Assembly: GCF_012726235.1 (NCBI RefSeq)
Contig: NZ_JAASAH010000011.1
Span: 124,001 to 188,000 of the forward strand
Source of the DNA: Streptomyces sp. HNM0574
GTDB lineage: Bacteria > Actinomycetota > Actinomycetes > Streptomycetales > Streptomycetaceae
Length of the DNA stretch: 64,000 bases
Reading direction: 5' to 3'
Shown: positions 8,279-16,330 of the stretch, in pieces
How positions within the stretch are numbered: position 1 is the stretch's first letter
Layout of the letters: the number at the start of each line of letters is the position of its first letter
The notes under the pieces: generated by a model
Seen by the model: the letters and a program-made list of their open reading frames with translations, nothing else
What the model was told of the DNA's origin: nothing
The model's database searches: none
Position numbers and translations under genes: made by a program

Positions 8279-9333
8279 AGTTCCACCAGCTTCCTGCGGC
8301 GCACCAGCAGCACGAAGGGCACGCACCCGACGGCCGCCGTGACGATGCCGGCCTGGATCTCCTCCGGCCTGGCGACGACCCGGCCGACGATGTCCGCGAC
8401 CAGCAGCAACAGCGGCGCGAGCACGGCGCTGTAGGGAAGAATCCAGCGGTAGTCGGGGCCCGTGACGAGCCGCGCGGCGTGCGGTACGAGCAGGCCGACG
8501 AAGCCGATCGGCCCGGTCACCACCGTGGCGGCGCCGCACAGCAGGACGACGGCGGCGGCCGAGACGGCCCGGGCCCAGCCGACGCGCTGGCCCAGTCCGC
8601 GTGCCACGTCGTCGCCCAGCGCGAGGGCGTTGAGCCGCGGCCCGAGCGTCAGCGCGCAGCAGACCCCGAGCACGACGAAGGGCAACGCCTGCCACAGCAC
8701 CTCGGGTTCGCGTGCGCTGAGCGCGCCCACCTGCCAGAACCGGAACTGCGCGAAGGTCTTGCTGTCCGTCAGCAGGATCGCGGTGGTGAGCGAGCCGAGC
8801 GCGGCGGACGTCGCGGCGCCGGCGAGCGCCAGCTTCACCGGCGTCGCGCCCTCCCTGCCGAGCGAGCCCACCCCGTACACCAGGACGGCGGCCAGCAGCG
8901 CGCCCGCGAAGCCGAACCAGATGTACTGCTCCGGCGCGGTCAGCCCGAGCACGCCCATGGCCAGCACCACGGCGACGGAGGCGCCGGAGTTCACGCCGAG
9001 CAGCCCGGGGTCGGCCAGCGGGTTGCGCGTGACGCCCTGCATCAGCGCGCCCGCCAGCCCGAGCGCCGTCCCGGCCAGCAGTCCGGCCGCGGTCCGCGGG
9101 ACGCGTACCTCCTGCACGATCAGGTGCAGCCGGTCCGTCCGGTCCGGGTCCACCAGCCCCTGCCACACCGCACCGAGCGGCACGTCCCCCGAGCCGACGG
9201 CCAGGCTCACGGCCACGGCGGCGGCGAGCGCCAGCACGGCGGCCCCGAGCCCCAGAACCCGCACCCCGCGCGGGGCTCCCACGGGGAGCACGGGTGCGGC
9301 TTCGGCGGACGGCTCGGCGGCGTCCCGGTTCAC
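8275..9333 (-). CDS. FecCD-family iron-siderophore permease, first subunit
   Basis: A 352-residue permease with the family motifs PRTAAGLLAGTALGLAGALMQ, NPLADPGLLGVNSGAS and GPIGFVGLLVPHAARLVTG, and about ten membrane segments. The GTG at 9333 follows a GGGGAG ribosome site; upstream in-frame starts up to 9522 would add 63 residues that look non-coding (Pro/Arg/His rich). That leaves a leader of roughly 170-190 bases between the iron box at 9533-9551 and the start. It opens the permease-permease-ATPase operon and pairs with the subunit that follows. Confidence 0.9.
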   Translation of the reverse strand: MNRDAAEPSAEAAPVLPVGAPRGVRVLGLGAAVLALAAAVAVSLAVGSGDVPLGAVWQGLVDPDRTDRLHLIVQEVRVPRTAAGLLAGTALGLAGALMQGVTRNPLADPGLLGVNSGASVAVVLAMGVLGLTAPEQYIWFGFAGALLAAVLVYGVGSLGREGATPVKLALAGAATSAALGSLTTAILLTDSKTFAQFRFWQVGALSAREPEVLWQALPFVVLGVCCALTLGPRLNALALGDDVARGLGQRVGWARAVSAAAVVLLCGAATVVTGPIGFVGLLVPHAARLVTGPDYRWILPYSAVLAPLLLLVADIVGRVVARPEEIQAGIVTAAVGCVPFVLLVRRRKLVEL

Positions 9334-9532
9334 CGGACGCTCCCCGTGCGGGACGGGACGGCGGCTGACTGCACCGTGGGACTCCTCGACATGTGCGGCT
9401 CGTTGGGCGGAACCCGGCGGTCGCGGGGGCGTACCGGTCCGGTGCGGGTGCGCTCGCCCGTGCCGCGCGCGGGGGTGCGGCGGCGTGCGTGCGGGCGGCG
9501 AAAGCCCGAGGGAGAGCCCCACGGACCGTGAA

Positions 9533-9551
9533 GTAAGGTGACCCTAACATC
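9533..9551 (-). promoter_or_regulatory. Second iron box, between divergent transporter operon and PPOX gene
   Basis: On the minus strand it reads GATGTTAGGGTCACCTTAC, agreeing at about 14 of 19 positions with the Streptomyces iron box TTAGGTTAGGCTCACCTAA. It sits 200 bases before the permease start on one side and 102 bases before the PPOX gene start on the other, so one bound repressor could govern both. Confidence 0.75.
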
Positions 9552-9653
9552 GTCCGGAGCCGCCGCGAGGCGACCGGCTCCGCACCCCGTCCGGCCCCGC
9601 GCGAGTCCGTCCCCCGCGCGAGGCGCCCCCGTCCCGACCGTCAGGAAGTGCCC

Positions 9654-10244
9654 GTGTCACCCAGCGAGACCACCGACGCCGGAGACCGCGCGTACGACGG
9701 GCGCGGGGAGGTGGCGGTCGCCGAGCCGGGCGAGCTGACCGAACTGCTCGGCGCCCCGCACCCGATCGTCGTCGAGAAGGTCCACGGCACCCTCACCGAG
9801 CAGGACCTCGACCTGCTGGAGCGGTCCCCGTTCTGCACCGTGTCCACCTCGGACGCGGCCGGGAACTGCGACGCCTCGCCCCGCGGCGGAACCCCCGGCT
9901 TCACCCACGTCCTGGACGCGCGCACCCTCGCCCTGCCCGATCTGCCCGGCAACCGGCGCTCGGACAGCTTCCGCAACGTCCTGCAGAACCCGCACGTCGG
10001 GCTGCTCTACCTGATCCCCGGCGTGATGGACGTGCTGCGGATCAACGGGCGGGCCCGGGTGCTGCGGGACGCGCCCTTCTTCGACGCGCTGGCCGAGGAC
10101 GGGGGCGCCCGGCCGCGGCTCGCGCTGCTCGTGGAGATCGACGAGATCTTCCGCCACTGTCCGGCCTCCCTGCACCGCTCGGGCGTCTGGCGTCCGGACA
10201 CCTGGCAGCACGCGCCCGGACGCCGCGCGACGGGCCCGCGCTGA
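9654..10244 (+). CDS. Pyridoxamine-phosphate-oxidase-like flavoprotein (MSMEG_1061-type)
   Basis: A 196-residue protein of the split-barrel FMN / PPOX family. Recognisable parts are the strand SPFCTVSTSDAAGNCDASPRGG (residues about 60-81), the DLPGNRRSDSFRNVLQNPHVGLLYLIPG block and the C-terminal HRSGVWRPDTW. These proteins bind FMN, F420 or sometimes haem at a dimer interface. GTG at 9654 is preferred over GTG at 9648 because AGGAA at 9643-9647 is well spaced for it. It diverges from the siderophore permease operon across an iron box, suggesting a flavin reductase or haem-related role in iron release; that role is inference. Confidence 0.75.
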   Translation: MSPSETTDAGDRAYDGRGEVAVAEPGELTELLGAPHPIVVEKVHGTLTEQDLDLLERSPFCTVSTSDAAGNCDASPRGGTPGFTHVLDARTLALPDLPGNRRSDSFRNVLQNPHVGLLYLIPGVMDVLRINGRARVLRDAPFFDALAEDGGARPRLALLVEIDEIFRHCPASLHRSGVWRPDTWQHAPGRRATGPR

Positions 10245-10289
10245 CCAACTCCCCCTCCCCCGGCGGCACTCCGCACGGATACACGAAAA

Positions 10290-10337
10290 GCCCCTTCCCC
10301 CTCCGCTCCGTACAGCCGGAACAAAGGGAGAAGGGGC
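10290..10337. terminator. Bidirectional hairpin between convergent genes
   Basis: GCCCCTTCCCCCT at 10290-10302 pairs with AGGGAGAAGGGGC at 10325-10337 (12 of 13 positions) around a 22-base loop. It lies between the stops of the PPOX gene and the SH3 protein gene and can serve both. Confidence 0.65.
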
Positions 10338-10356
10338 GAATCCGGGAAGCGGGGAA

Positions 10357-10824
10357 TCAGCCCTTCGGGGCGGCCGAGTTGCCGGCGTTCTCCGTCACGT
10401 CGGGCGCCCGGTGGCACCAGGGAACGGATCCGGTGTTCTTGATGTAACGGGCCGTCACCCAGCCCTTCTGGCTGCGGAGTTTGTACCAGATCGGATTACC
10501 GTCGACGGGCACGGTGCGGACCTTGCACTTGAGTCCGACCTGCTCCCGGTACTTGAGGAATCCCACGACGGGGGCGCTGGTGCTGGGCCGTGCGCGGACG
10601 TTGAGTCCGGTCCGGCTGGTCACCGTGCCGTAGGGCTTGTGCGGCGCGACCTCGGTGTGGGTGATCGGGCGGGTGTCAGGGCCGGTGTCGGCCGGTGAGG
10701 AGTGGGCGACACCCGCGCCGGCGAGGGAGGCGCCCATGATGGCGGTGGCGGCGGTGGCCACGACGCGGAGCCGGAAGGCCGTGGCCGGAACGGAAGGCGT
10801 GGACGACGTGGAAAGCGTGCTCAT
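10357..10824 (-). CDS. Secreted SH3-domain (SH3b) protein
   Basis: A 155-residue exported protein. A signal peptide of about 45 residues (hydrophobic core AIMGASLAGAGVAHS) is followed by a single bacterial SH3 domain: TGLNVRARPSTSAPVVGFLKYREQVGLKCKV, then WYKLRSQKGWVTARYI. A cysteine pair in the domain (LKC and PWCH) may form a disulfide. SH3b domains in secreted Streptomyces proteins usually bind the cell wall. No catalytic domain is present. ATG at 10824 follows AGGAAG; an in-frame start 8 codons earlier lacks a ribosome site. Confidence 0.8.
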   Translation of the reverse strand: MSTLSTSSTPSVPATAFRLRVVATAATAIMGASLAGAGVAHSSPADTGPDTRPITHTEVAPHKPYGTVTSRTGLNVRARPSTSAPVVGFLKYREQVGLKCKVRTVPVDGNPIWYKLRSQKGWVTARYIKNTGSVPWCHRAPDVTENAGNSAAPKG

Positions 10825-11066
10825 TGACTTCCTCCATGTGAGGTTCAACGTGTCCCCCCGAATTCCGATCCGCGGACCGCGACCGGCATCCGGCCGGAAA
10901 GCGGGTGCGTCGGATCAGGAATGAAGGTAGCGACGCAAAATGCTTTCTGCGACGGATTGCCCGCTCGCGTGTTTTTCGCGCCGCGGAATTCCGCGGCGTT
11001 CCGTGGCCGCACACCCGGCCCGGTACCGCCGAAAGTCGGCCCGTCCCGGCGTGGTTGACTGCCCGG

Positions 11067-11708
11067 ATGACTGACTACGAGGTACTCCGCGTCTTCTGCG
11101 GAGCCGACGGCTCTCACGGGAACGAGCTCGGCGTGGTGCGGGACGGTGCCGCCGTCCCGGGCGAGGCCGGACGGCTCGCCTTCGCCCGGAAGCTCGGATT
11201 CAGCGAGACCGTCTTCGTGGACGACGCCGCACGCGGGGCCGTCGACATCTACACGCCCTCCGCGCGGCTCCCGTTCGCCGGCCACCCGTGCGTCGGCGCG
11301 GCCTGGCTGCTCGGCGTGCCCGGACTGGCCACCGCTGCCGGGCCGGTGCCGGCCCGTACCGAGGGGGACGTCACCTGGATCGCGGGCCGGGCCGCCTGGG
11401 CGCCGGGGCGGACGCTGCGGGAGCACGGCTCCGCCGCCGAGGTGGAGGCGCTGTCCGTGCCGGAGCCCGGCGAGTGGATCTACGCGTGGGCCTGGCAGGA
11501 CGAGCCCGCCGGCCGGGTCCGGGCGCGCGCCTTCCCCGGGCGGGGCGACGGGATCGACGAGGACGAGGCGACCGGCGCCGCCGCGCTGCTGCTCACCGCA
11601 CACCTGGACCGGCCGCTGCACATCACCCAGGGCCGCGGCTCACAGATCCGCACCGCCCCGCTGGGCGACGGCCGGATCGAGGTCGGCGGCCACGTCGTCA
11701 GGGCCTGA
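11067..11708 (+). CDS. PhzF-family isomerase-like protein, short form
   Basis: A 213-residue protein with the PhzF features near the N-terminus: an early VFCGADGSHGNELGVV loop, GFSETVFVDD around residue 48 with the expected catalytic Glu, and LPFAGHPCVGAAWLL around residue 73. The second half keeps DEATGAAALLL and a final RGSQIRTAPLGDGRIEVGG. Typical PhzF proteins have about 260-300 residues, so this is a compact member. The reaction is probably an isomerisation of a small metabolite; the substrate is unknown. It runs convergently to the beta-lactamase-like regulator gene. Confidence 0.8.
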   Translation: MTDYEVLRVFCGADGSHGNELGVVRDGAAVPGEAGRLAFARKLGFSETVFVDDAARGAVDIYTPSARLPFAGHPCVGAAWLLGVPGLATAAGPVPARTEGDVTWIAGRAAWAPGRTLREHGSAAEVEALSVPEPGEWIYAWAWQDEPAGRVRARAFPGRGDGIDEDEATGAAALLLTAHLDRPLHITQGRGSQIRTAPLGDGRIEVGGHVVRA

Positions 11709-11754
11709 GGCGACGCCAACCGCCGGGCGGACGCGGCGGCTTGGGGCGCGCCCG

Positions 11755-12657
11755 TCAGAGCTGGCGGAGGTGGTCGCGGAGGGTGCGGGCCGCGTGGGCC
11801 ATCAGGCCGTCGGCGCCCGGCTGGGTGGCGGCGGGGACGAGGGACTCGGTGAGGGCGGTCACGGCGAAGCGCTGGCCGTCGGTGTGCTCGACGACGCCGA
11901 TCTCGTGGCGGAGGTTGAGCAGGCTCCCGGTCTTGGAGGACCAGACGGTGGCGTCCGAGGCGAAGTCCGGCGCGAGCCGGTGCCGCAGCACGTTGTGCGC
12001 CATCAGCTCCCGTACCCGCGCGGCGACTTCGGAGTCGATCGCGGACGGGGTCCACAGCGCCTGGAGGAGTTCGGTGTAGGCGCGGGCGCTGCCGGTGTTG
12101 GCGCGGGTGGTGTCGAGCTGCGACACCCGGTGGCCGCGGCCGCTGGTGCCCGCGTCGATGGCGAGGGCGTGCGCGAGGTGGGCCTGGTCGGCGTCGAAGC
12201 GCTCGACGGGGGTGTCGGACAGCTCCCGCATGCCGTGCCGGACGGTGATGCCGCGCAGGCCGAGCCCGTGCAGGATCGCGGACACCTCGGCGGGCGGGGT
12301 GAGCCCGAACAGGGCGTCGGCGGCCGTGCCGTCGCTGACGCAGGTGCTCAGGTAGAGCAGGTCGTCGACGGCGACGCGGGCCGGGTGCCGGAAGCGGCTC
12401 AGGCCGGTGGGTCCCGGGGTGGTGATGCGTCCCGGTGCGATGTCGAGCGTGGTGGCGCCGTCGAGCTCGCCGCGGCGGATGCGTTCCAGGGTGGCCAGCG
12501 CGAGGGGGACCTTCACCAGGGAAGCGGAGGGCAGCGGGGTGTCGGGCTCGATGCCCAGCTCCTCGCCGGTGTCCAGGTCGCGGACGAGGAGGCAGCCGTG
12601 CAGGCCGCCGTCGTGCAGTTCCCGGCGCGTCTCGCGCAGCAGGGCCTCGGTGTTCAC
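11755..12657 (-). CDS. blaB: Beta-lactamase-like regulatory protein, BlaB type
   Basis: A 300-residue serine-hydrolase-like protein with the class A layout: SLVK at 46-49, SDG at 108-110 (instead of SDN) and KTG at 242-244. It has no signal peptide, unlike a working lactamase. Its GTG start overlaps the stop of a LysR gene that diverges from a true beta-lactamase. This is the arrangement described in Streptomyces cacaoi, where BlaA (LysR) and BlaB (a lactamase-like protein) control blaL; in that system BlaB was reported as a membrane-associated protein needed for induction. By analogy it should sense a beta-lactam or muropeptide in the cytoplasm. Whether it hydrolyses anything cannot be read from the sequence. 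Confidence 0.8.
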   Translation of the reverse strand: MNTEALLRETRRELHDGGLHGCLLVRDLDTGEELGIEPDTPLPSASLVKVPLALATLERIRRGELDGATTLDIAPGRITTPGPTGLSRFRHPARVAVDDLLYLSTCVSDGTAADALFGLTPPAEVSAILHGLGLRGITVRHGMRELSDTPVERFDADQAHLAHALAIDAGTSGRGHRVSQLDTTRANTGSARAYTELLQALWTPSAIDSEVAARVRELMAHNVLRHRLAPDFASDATVWSSKTGSLLNLRHEIGVVEHTDGQRFAVTALTESLVPAATQPGADGLMAHAARTLRDHLRQL

Positions 12658-13565
12658 GGGGTGTTCCCTTCCTCGGCTCCGAGGCAGCGGGCGAGGGCGT
12701 CGCCCAGGCGGGCCTGGAGGCGCTGCGGGTTGGCTTCGCCGGCGGCGACGAGCGCGTAGCCGCGGGTGAGGGTGAGCTCGCCGAGCGGGCGCCAGTGCAG
12801 GCCCAGTTCGCCGGCCTGCGCCGGGGAGCACAGCAACAGGTCCCGGCTGCACAGGACTTCGGCCGCCGCTCCGGTGAGGTCGGCCGCGGTGGCGAGCTGC
12901 GCGGGCCGCAGGCCGTGCGCGTCGCGGAGGCGGGTCAGCGGGTCGCGGATGTGCGGGACGTCGTCCTCCGGCTGGATCCAGATGCGCCGGGCCGGGCCGG
13001 TGGCGGCGCGGCCGACCCGCAGGGTCTCCAGGTGGACGCGGCGGAGCCCGGGGTCGTGCGCGGTGGCGAGGCCGAGCCGTACGGACCAGGTGGCCTCGTC
13101 CGGCGGCACGGCGAGCAGGGCCGCGCCGGCCTGCCGCGCGTACAGCAGCTCGCTGCGCCGGCCGGGGGCCGCGACGCGCAGGTCGAGGGTGATGCCCAGG
13201 GCGCGGGCCTCGGCGACGAGGCGGGCGAGCCCGGCCGTGGAGCAGATGCCGGGGACGGCGAGCCGCCACGGCTTGCGCCGGGCGGTCTCGGCCTCGTGCA
13301 GCAGCACCTCGGCCGACTGCACCAGCGCCCTGGCCGCGGGCAGCATGTCCCGGCCGAAGGGGGTGAGGACGGCCCGCCGCGAGGTGCGCTCGAACAGCTG
13401 CTCCCCGAAGCGTTCCTCCAGCGCCGCGACCCGACGGCTCGCCACCGACTGGGACATCCGCGCCGCGGCGGCCCCGTCGGTGAAGCTGCCGTACTTGCTG
13501 ACGCTGACGAAGGCGTTGCAGGCTGCCACCAGATCCACGACCGGCACTCTATGCACGATCGGCAT
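12654..13565 (-). CDS. blaA: LysR-family activator of beta-lactamase, BlaA type
   Basis: A 303-residue LysR protein: winged helix near residues 10-70 (DLVAACNAFVSVSKYGSFTDGAAAARMSQSVASRRVAALE), then an effector domain. It diverges from the class A beta-lactamase across 137 bases and overlaps the following blaB-like gene by GTGA, so the two regulators are made together. By analogy to S. cacaoi it should bind the intergenic region and activate the lactamase. ATG at 13565 is chosen because it places the helix at the normal distance; in-frame starts at 13595 and 13625 would run further into the intergenic region. No clear ribosome site is visible, so the mRNA may have a very short leader. Confidence 0.82.
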   Translation of the reverse strand: MPIVHRVPVVDLVAACNAFVSVSKYGSFTDGAAAARMSQSVASRRVAALEERFGEQLFERTSRRAVLTPFGRDMLPAARALVQSAEVLLHEAETARRKPWRLAVPGICSTAGLARLVAEARALGITLDLRVAAPGRRSELLYARQAGAALLAVPPDEATWSVRLGLATAHDPGLRRVHLETLRVGRAATGPARRIWIQPEDDVPHIRDPLTRLRDAHGLRPAQLATAADLTGAAAEVLCSRDLLLCSPAQAGELGLHWRPLGELTLTRGYALVAAGEANPQRLQARLGDALARCLGAEEGNTP

Positions 13566-13702
13566 GGAACCGCGCACGGGGGTATTGGACCGCATGACAC
13601 CCGGCCGGTGAGGCTGGTGCCGCACTCACCACCACTCGGCGGGACGGGGCCGCGCCCCGCTCCCCTCTGCCCGCGTGCGCGGGCGTACCGGAGGTCCGGA
13701 TC

Positions 13703-14647
13703 ATGCAGCACACCCGTACCCGGCGCGGCGTTCTGGCCGCCCTCACCACGCTCGCCCTCGTCGCCCCGCTGACGGCCTGCGCGCAGGAGGACTCGCGGTC
13801 CTCCGCGCACGCGAGCGACGCCTCGGCCGCCTCGGCCGCCAAGGGCGAGGACAAGCAACCGGCGGACGCCGCGCGGGAGTTCAGGAAGCTGGAGCGGAAG
13901 TTCGACGCGAAGCTGGGCGTCTACGCCGTCGACACCGGCAGCGGGCGCGAGATCAGCCACCACGGCGACGACCGTTTCCCGTACAACTCCACGTTCAAGG
14001 CCCTGGCCGCCGGTGCCGTGCTGAAGAAACACTCGCCCGAGGAGATGGAGCGGGTCGTCCGGTACGCGGAGAAGGACCTGGTCCCCAACTCGCCGGTGAC
14101 GGAGAAGCACGTCGAGGACGGGATGACCGTGCGCGCGCTGTGCGACGCCGCCGTCCGGTACAGCGACAACACCGCGGCCAACCTGCTCTTCGACGAACTC
14201 GGCGGCCCGGAGGGCCTGGACGCCGAGCTGGAGGGCCTGGGCGACGACGTCACGCGGATGGTCAACCGCGAGCCCGACCTGAGCGACTGGGCCCCCGGCT
14301 CCACGGACGACACCAGCACCCCGCGCGCGATGGCGAAGAACCTGCGCGCCTACGTGCTCGGCGACGTCCTCGGCAAGAAGGACCGGGCCCAGCTCACGAA
14401 GTGGCTGCGCACCAACACCACCGGGGCCGAGCTGATCCAGGCCGGTGTGCCCGAGGAGTGGACAGTCGGCGACAAGAGCGGCGCGGGCAGCGGGTACGGC
14501 ACCCGCAACGACCTCGCCGTGGTGTGGCGGCCGGACGCCGCGCCGCTGGTCGTCTCGGTGATGTCGCACCGCGACGGGAAGACGGACGAGTACGACAACG
14601 CGCTGATCGCCGAGGCGGCCTCGGTCGTCGCCGACTCCCTGGGCTGA
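13703..14647 (+). CDS. bla: Class A beta-lactamase, exported lipoprotein with twin-arginine motif
   Basis: A 314-residue enzyme with the class A motifs: STFK at 96-99 (Ser nucleophile, Lys), SDN at 154-156, a Glu190 in an EPDLSDW segment at the place of the ExxLN loop, and KSG at 258-260 in place of KTG. The N-terminus has RTRRG before the hydrophobic core, suggesting Tat export, and ends in a lipobox LTAC with Cys26. A Ser/Ala/Asp linker follows. It should hydrolyse penicillins outside the membrane. The divergent LysR and lactamase-like regulator genes point to induction by beta-lactams. Confidence 0.92.
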   Translation: MQHTRTRRGVLAALTTLALVAPLTACAQEDSRSSAHASDASAASAAKGEDKQPADAAREFRKLERKFDAKLGVYAVDTGSGREISHHGDDRFPYNSTFKALAAGAVLKKHSPEEMERVVRYAEKDLVPNSPVTEKHVEDGMTVRALCDAAVRYSDNTAANLLFDELGGPEGLDAELEGLGDDVTRMVNREPDLSDWAPGSTDDTSTPRAMAKNLRAYVLGDVLGKKDRAQLTKWLRTNTTGAELIQAGVPEEWTVGDKSGAGSGYGTRNDLAVVWRPDAAPLVVSVMSHRDGKTDEYDNALIAEAASVVADSLG

Positions 14648-14669
14648 CCGGGCAGTTGACCCGCGGGAG

Positions 14670-14701
14670 GCCGGGCCGGGGGCCGTTCCCCCCGGCCCGG
14701 C
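14670..14701. terminator. Bidirectional hairpin between beta-lactamase and ankyrin genes
   Basis: GCCGGGCCGGGGG at 14670-14682 pairs perfectly with 14689-14701 around a 6-base loop. It sits 22 bases after the lactamase stop and 3 bases from the stop of the convergent ankyrin gene. Confidence 0.75.
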
Positions 14702-14704
14702 AGC

Positions 14705-15481
14705 TCACTCCGCGTCCCGCAGCAGGGCCGCGACGCGGTCGAAGCCGCGCTGTTCGGCGTGCTCCAGCGGGGTCACGCCCTCCTTGTCCGCCAGCTCCGG
14801 GTCGGCGCCGTGCTCCAGCAGCAGGGCGACCACCTGCTGGTGGTCCCGCCCGCCGTCGCCGAGGATCACGGCCTCCAACAGGGCGGTCCAGCCGAGCCGG
14901 TTGACGTGGTCGACCTCCATGTCCGTCTTCCGCAGCACCTCCCGCACGTAGGCGACGTGACCGTGCTCGCCCGCCGGGATCAGCGAGGTGCCGCCGTAGC
15001 GGTTGGTCAGCGTGTAGTCGGGCTCGGCCGGGATGAGCACGCGGGCCATCCGGACGCTGCCCGTCACCCCGGTGACCAGCCAGGCGCTGTCGTCCTGGTC
15101 GTCCTGCGCGTCCGGGTCGGCACCGGCCTTCACCAGGGCGCGGGCCGCCTCGACGTGGTCGCCGAGCGCCGCCAGCAGCAGCGGCGTACGGCCCCGGTCG
15201 TCCCGGGCGCCGGTGCCGGCACCGTCGTCGAGCGCCTTCTCGACGGCCGCCGCGTCCCCGTCCTCCGCCGCCGTCAGCAGGGCGCGGTCGGCGGAGGAGT
15301 CCGCCTCCTCGCCGCCGTCCGGGGACGTCGTGCCCGGGGACGCCGGGGACGAGGCGGCGGAGCCGGACGGCGGGTCGCCCCCGTCGCCGCCTCCGCCGTC
15401 CTGCGTCGTGCACGCGGCGCACAGGGCGAGCGCCGCGGCCAGTGCGGTGCGGAGCACGCGGGGCGTCCTCCGCACGGTCAC
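14705..15481 (-). CDS. Exported ankyrin-repeat lipoprotein coupled to hbpS
   Basis: A 258-residue protein with a signal sequence ending ALALCAAC, likely lipidated at the second Cys, then a flexible Gly/Ser/Pro/Asp linker to about residue 70. Four or five ankyrin repeats follow, for example GRTPLLLAALGDHVEAARALVKAGADPD and the final KEGVTPLEHAEQRGFDRVAALL. Its GTG overlaps the TGA of hbpS (GTGA at 15478-15481), so its translation depends on hbpS. Periplasmic ankyrin proteins such as AnkB of Pseudomonas support a catalase, and HbpS-SenSR controls a catalase-peroxidase in S. reticuli, so a protective or assembly role at the cell surface is plausible. That role is inference. Confidence 0.8.
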   Translation of the reverse strand: MTVRRTPRVLRTALAAALALCAACTTQDGGGGDGGDPPSGSAASSPASPGTTSPDGGEEADSSADRALLTAAEDGDAAAVEKALDDGAGTGARDDRGRTPLLLAALGDHVEAARALVKAGADPDAQDDQDDSAWLVTGVTGSVRMARVLIPAEPDYTLTNRYGGTSLIPAGEHGHVAYVREVLRKTDMEVDHVNRLGWTALLEAVILGDGGRDHQQVVALLLEHGADPELADKEGVTPLEHAEQRGFDRVAALLRDAE

Positions 15482-16047
15482 TTGCCGAGGGCCTTCGCGC
15501 CGGCCGCGGCGAACTTCTCGTCCAGGTCGCCGCTGGGCGCGCCCGCGACGCCGATGCCCGCGACGGGGGCGCCGTCGGCCTGCACCGGCACGCCGCCGCC
15601 CAGGAACAGGGTGCCCGGGATGTCCTTCAGGTTCGGGGTCTTCTCCAGGTTCTTCACCAGCTTCGAGGTCGGCGCGTTCCAGGAGACGGCGGTGTAGCCC
15701 TTCTTCTCGGCCGACTCGTAGGACTGCGGGCCCGCGCCGTCGCCGCGCAGGGTGACGAGGGTGTTGCCGTTGCGGTCGACGACGGCGACGGACACCTTCT
15801 GGTTCTCCTTCGCGGCGGCGTCGAGCACGGCCTGGGCCGCCTCGGTCGCCGCGTCGACGGACAGGTGCTTGCTGGTGGTGAGGTCCTTGTCGCCGGCCGC
15901 CGCCTTCACCGGCGTGGCCTGCGCGGCCGACGGGGAGGCGGTGGCCTGGACGGCGCCGAAGACACCGAGCCCGGCGACGGCCACGGCGCCGACGGCGGCC
16001 GAGGCGAGGACGCGGGTGCGGCGGGGGCTCTTGGTGGACGTGCTCAT
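15478..16047 (-). CDS. hbpS: Extracellular haem-binding redox-sensing protein HbpS
   Basis: A 189-residue secreted protein of the GlcG/HbpS (DUF336) family. A signal peptide with a basic start (SPRRTRVLA) and an Ala-rich core ends near ATAS at residues 35-38. The mature part has LSVDAATEAAQAVLDAAAKENQKVSVAVVDRNGNTLVTLRGDGAGPQSYESAEKKGYTAVSW, then LFLGGGVPVQADGAPVAGIGVAGAPSGDLDEKFA. In S. reticuli HbpS binds haem and iron, forms an octamer and passes oxidative stress signals to SenS. The senS-senR genes diverge from it here, which fixes the identification. An ankyrin lipoprotein is coupled downstream. Confidence 0.92.
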   Translation of the reverse strand: MSTSTKSPRRTRVLASAAVGAVAVAGLGVFGAVQATASPSAAQATPVKAAAGDKDLTTSKHLSVDAATEAAQAVLDAAAKENQKVSVAVVDRNGNTLVTLRGDGAGPQSYESAEKKGYTAVSWNAPTSKLVKNLEKTPNLKDIPGTLFLGGGVPVQADGAPVAGIGVAGAPSGDLDEKFAAAGAKALGK

Positions 16048-16330
16048 GCTGTGCTCCTGGGGTGAGTCGTGGGTCCCGGGCCGGGGGGCGCCTTGACGCC
16101 GGGGAGGCCGCGCCGCCGTTCCGGCCCGGGTGGACGCTGTCGGTGCGCCGTGTGTTCCATCGTGGTGCGGCCCCGTACCGCCGGGCGTCGCCGGTACGGA
16201 TGCGGTGCGCGGGCATGATGGTGGACCCCCGGGTCAGCCGATCGGTTGATGCGCGCGACCGGCCGCACCGGCTATCACTGGCCACCGGCCCTCACCGGCC
16301 GGGAACCGTCACCGTCGAGGAGAACCGCGC

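Noticed and set aside
9334..9522. N-terminal extension of the first FecCD permease
   Set aside because: The extra 63 residues are Pro/Arg/His rich with no membrane or family character, and GTG 9333 has GGGGAG upstream.
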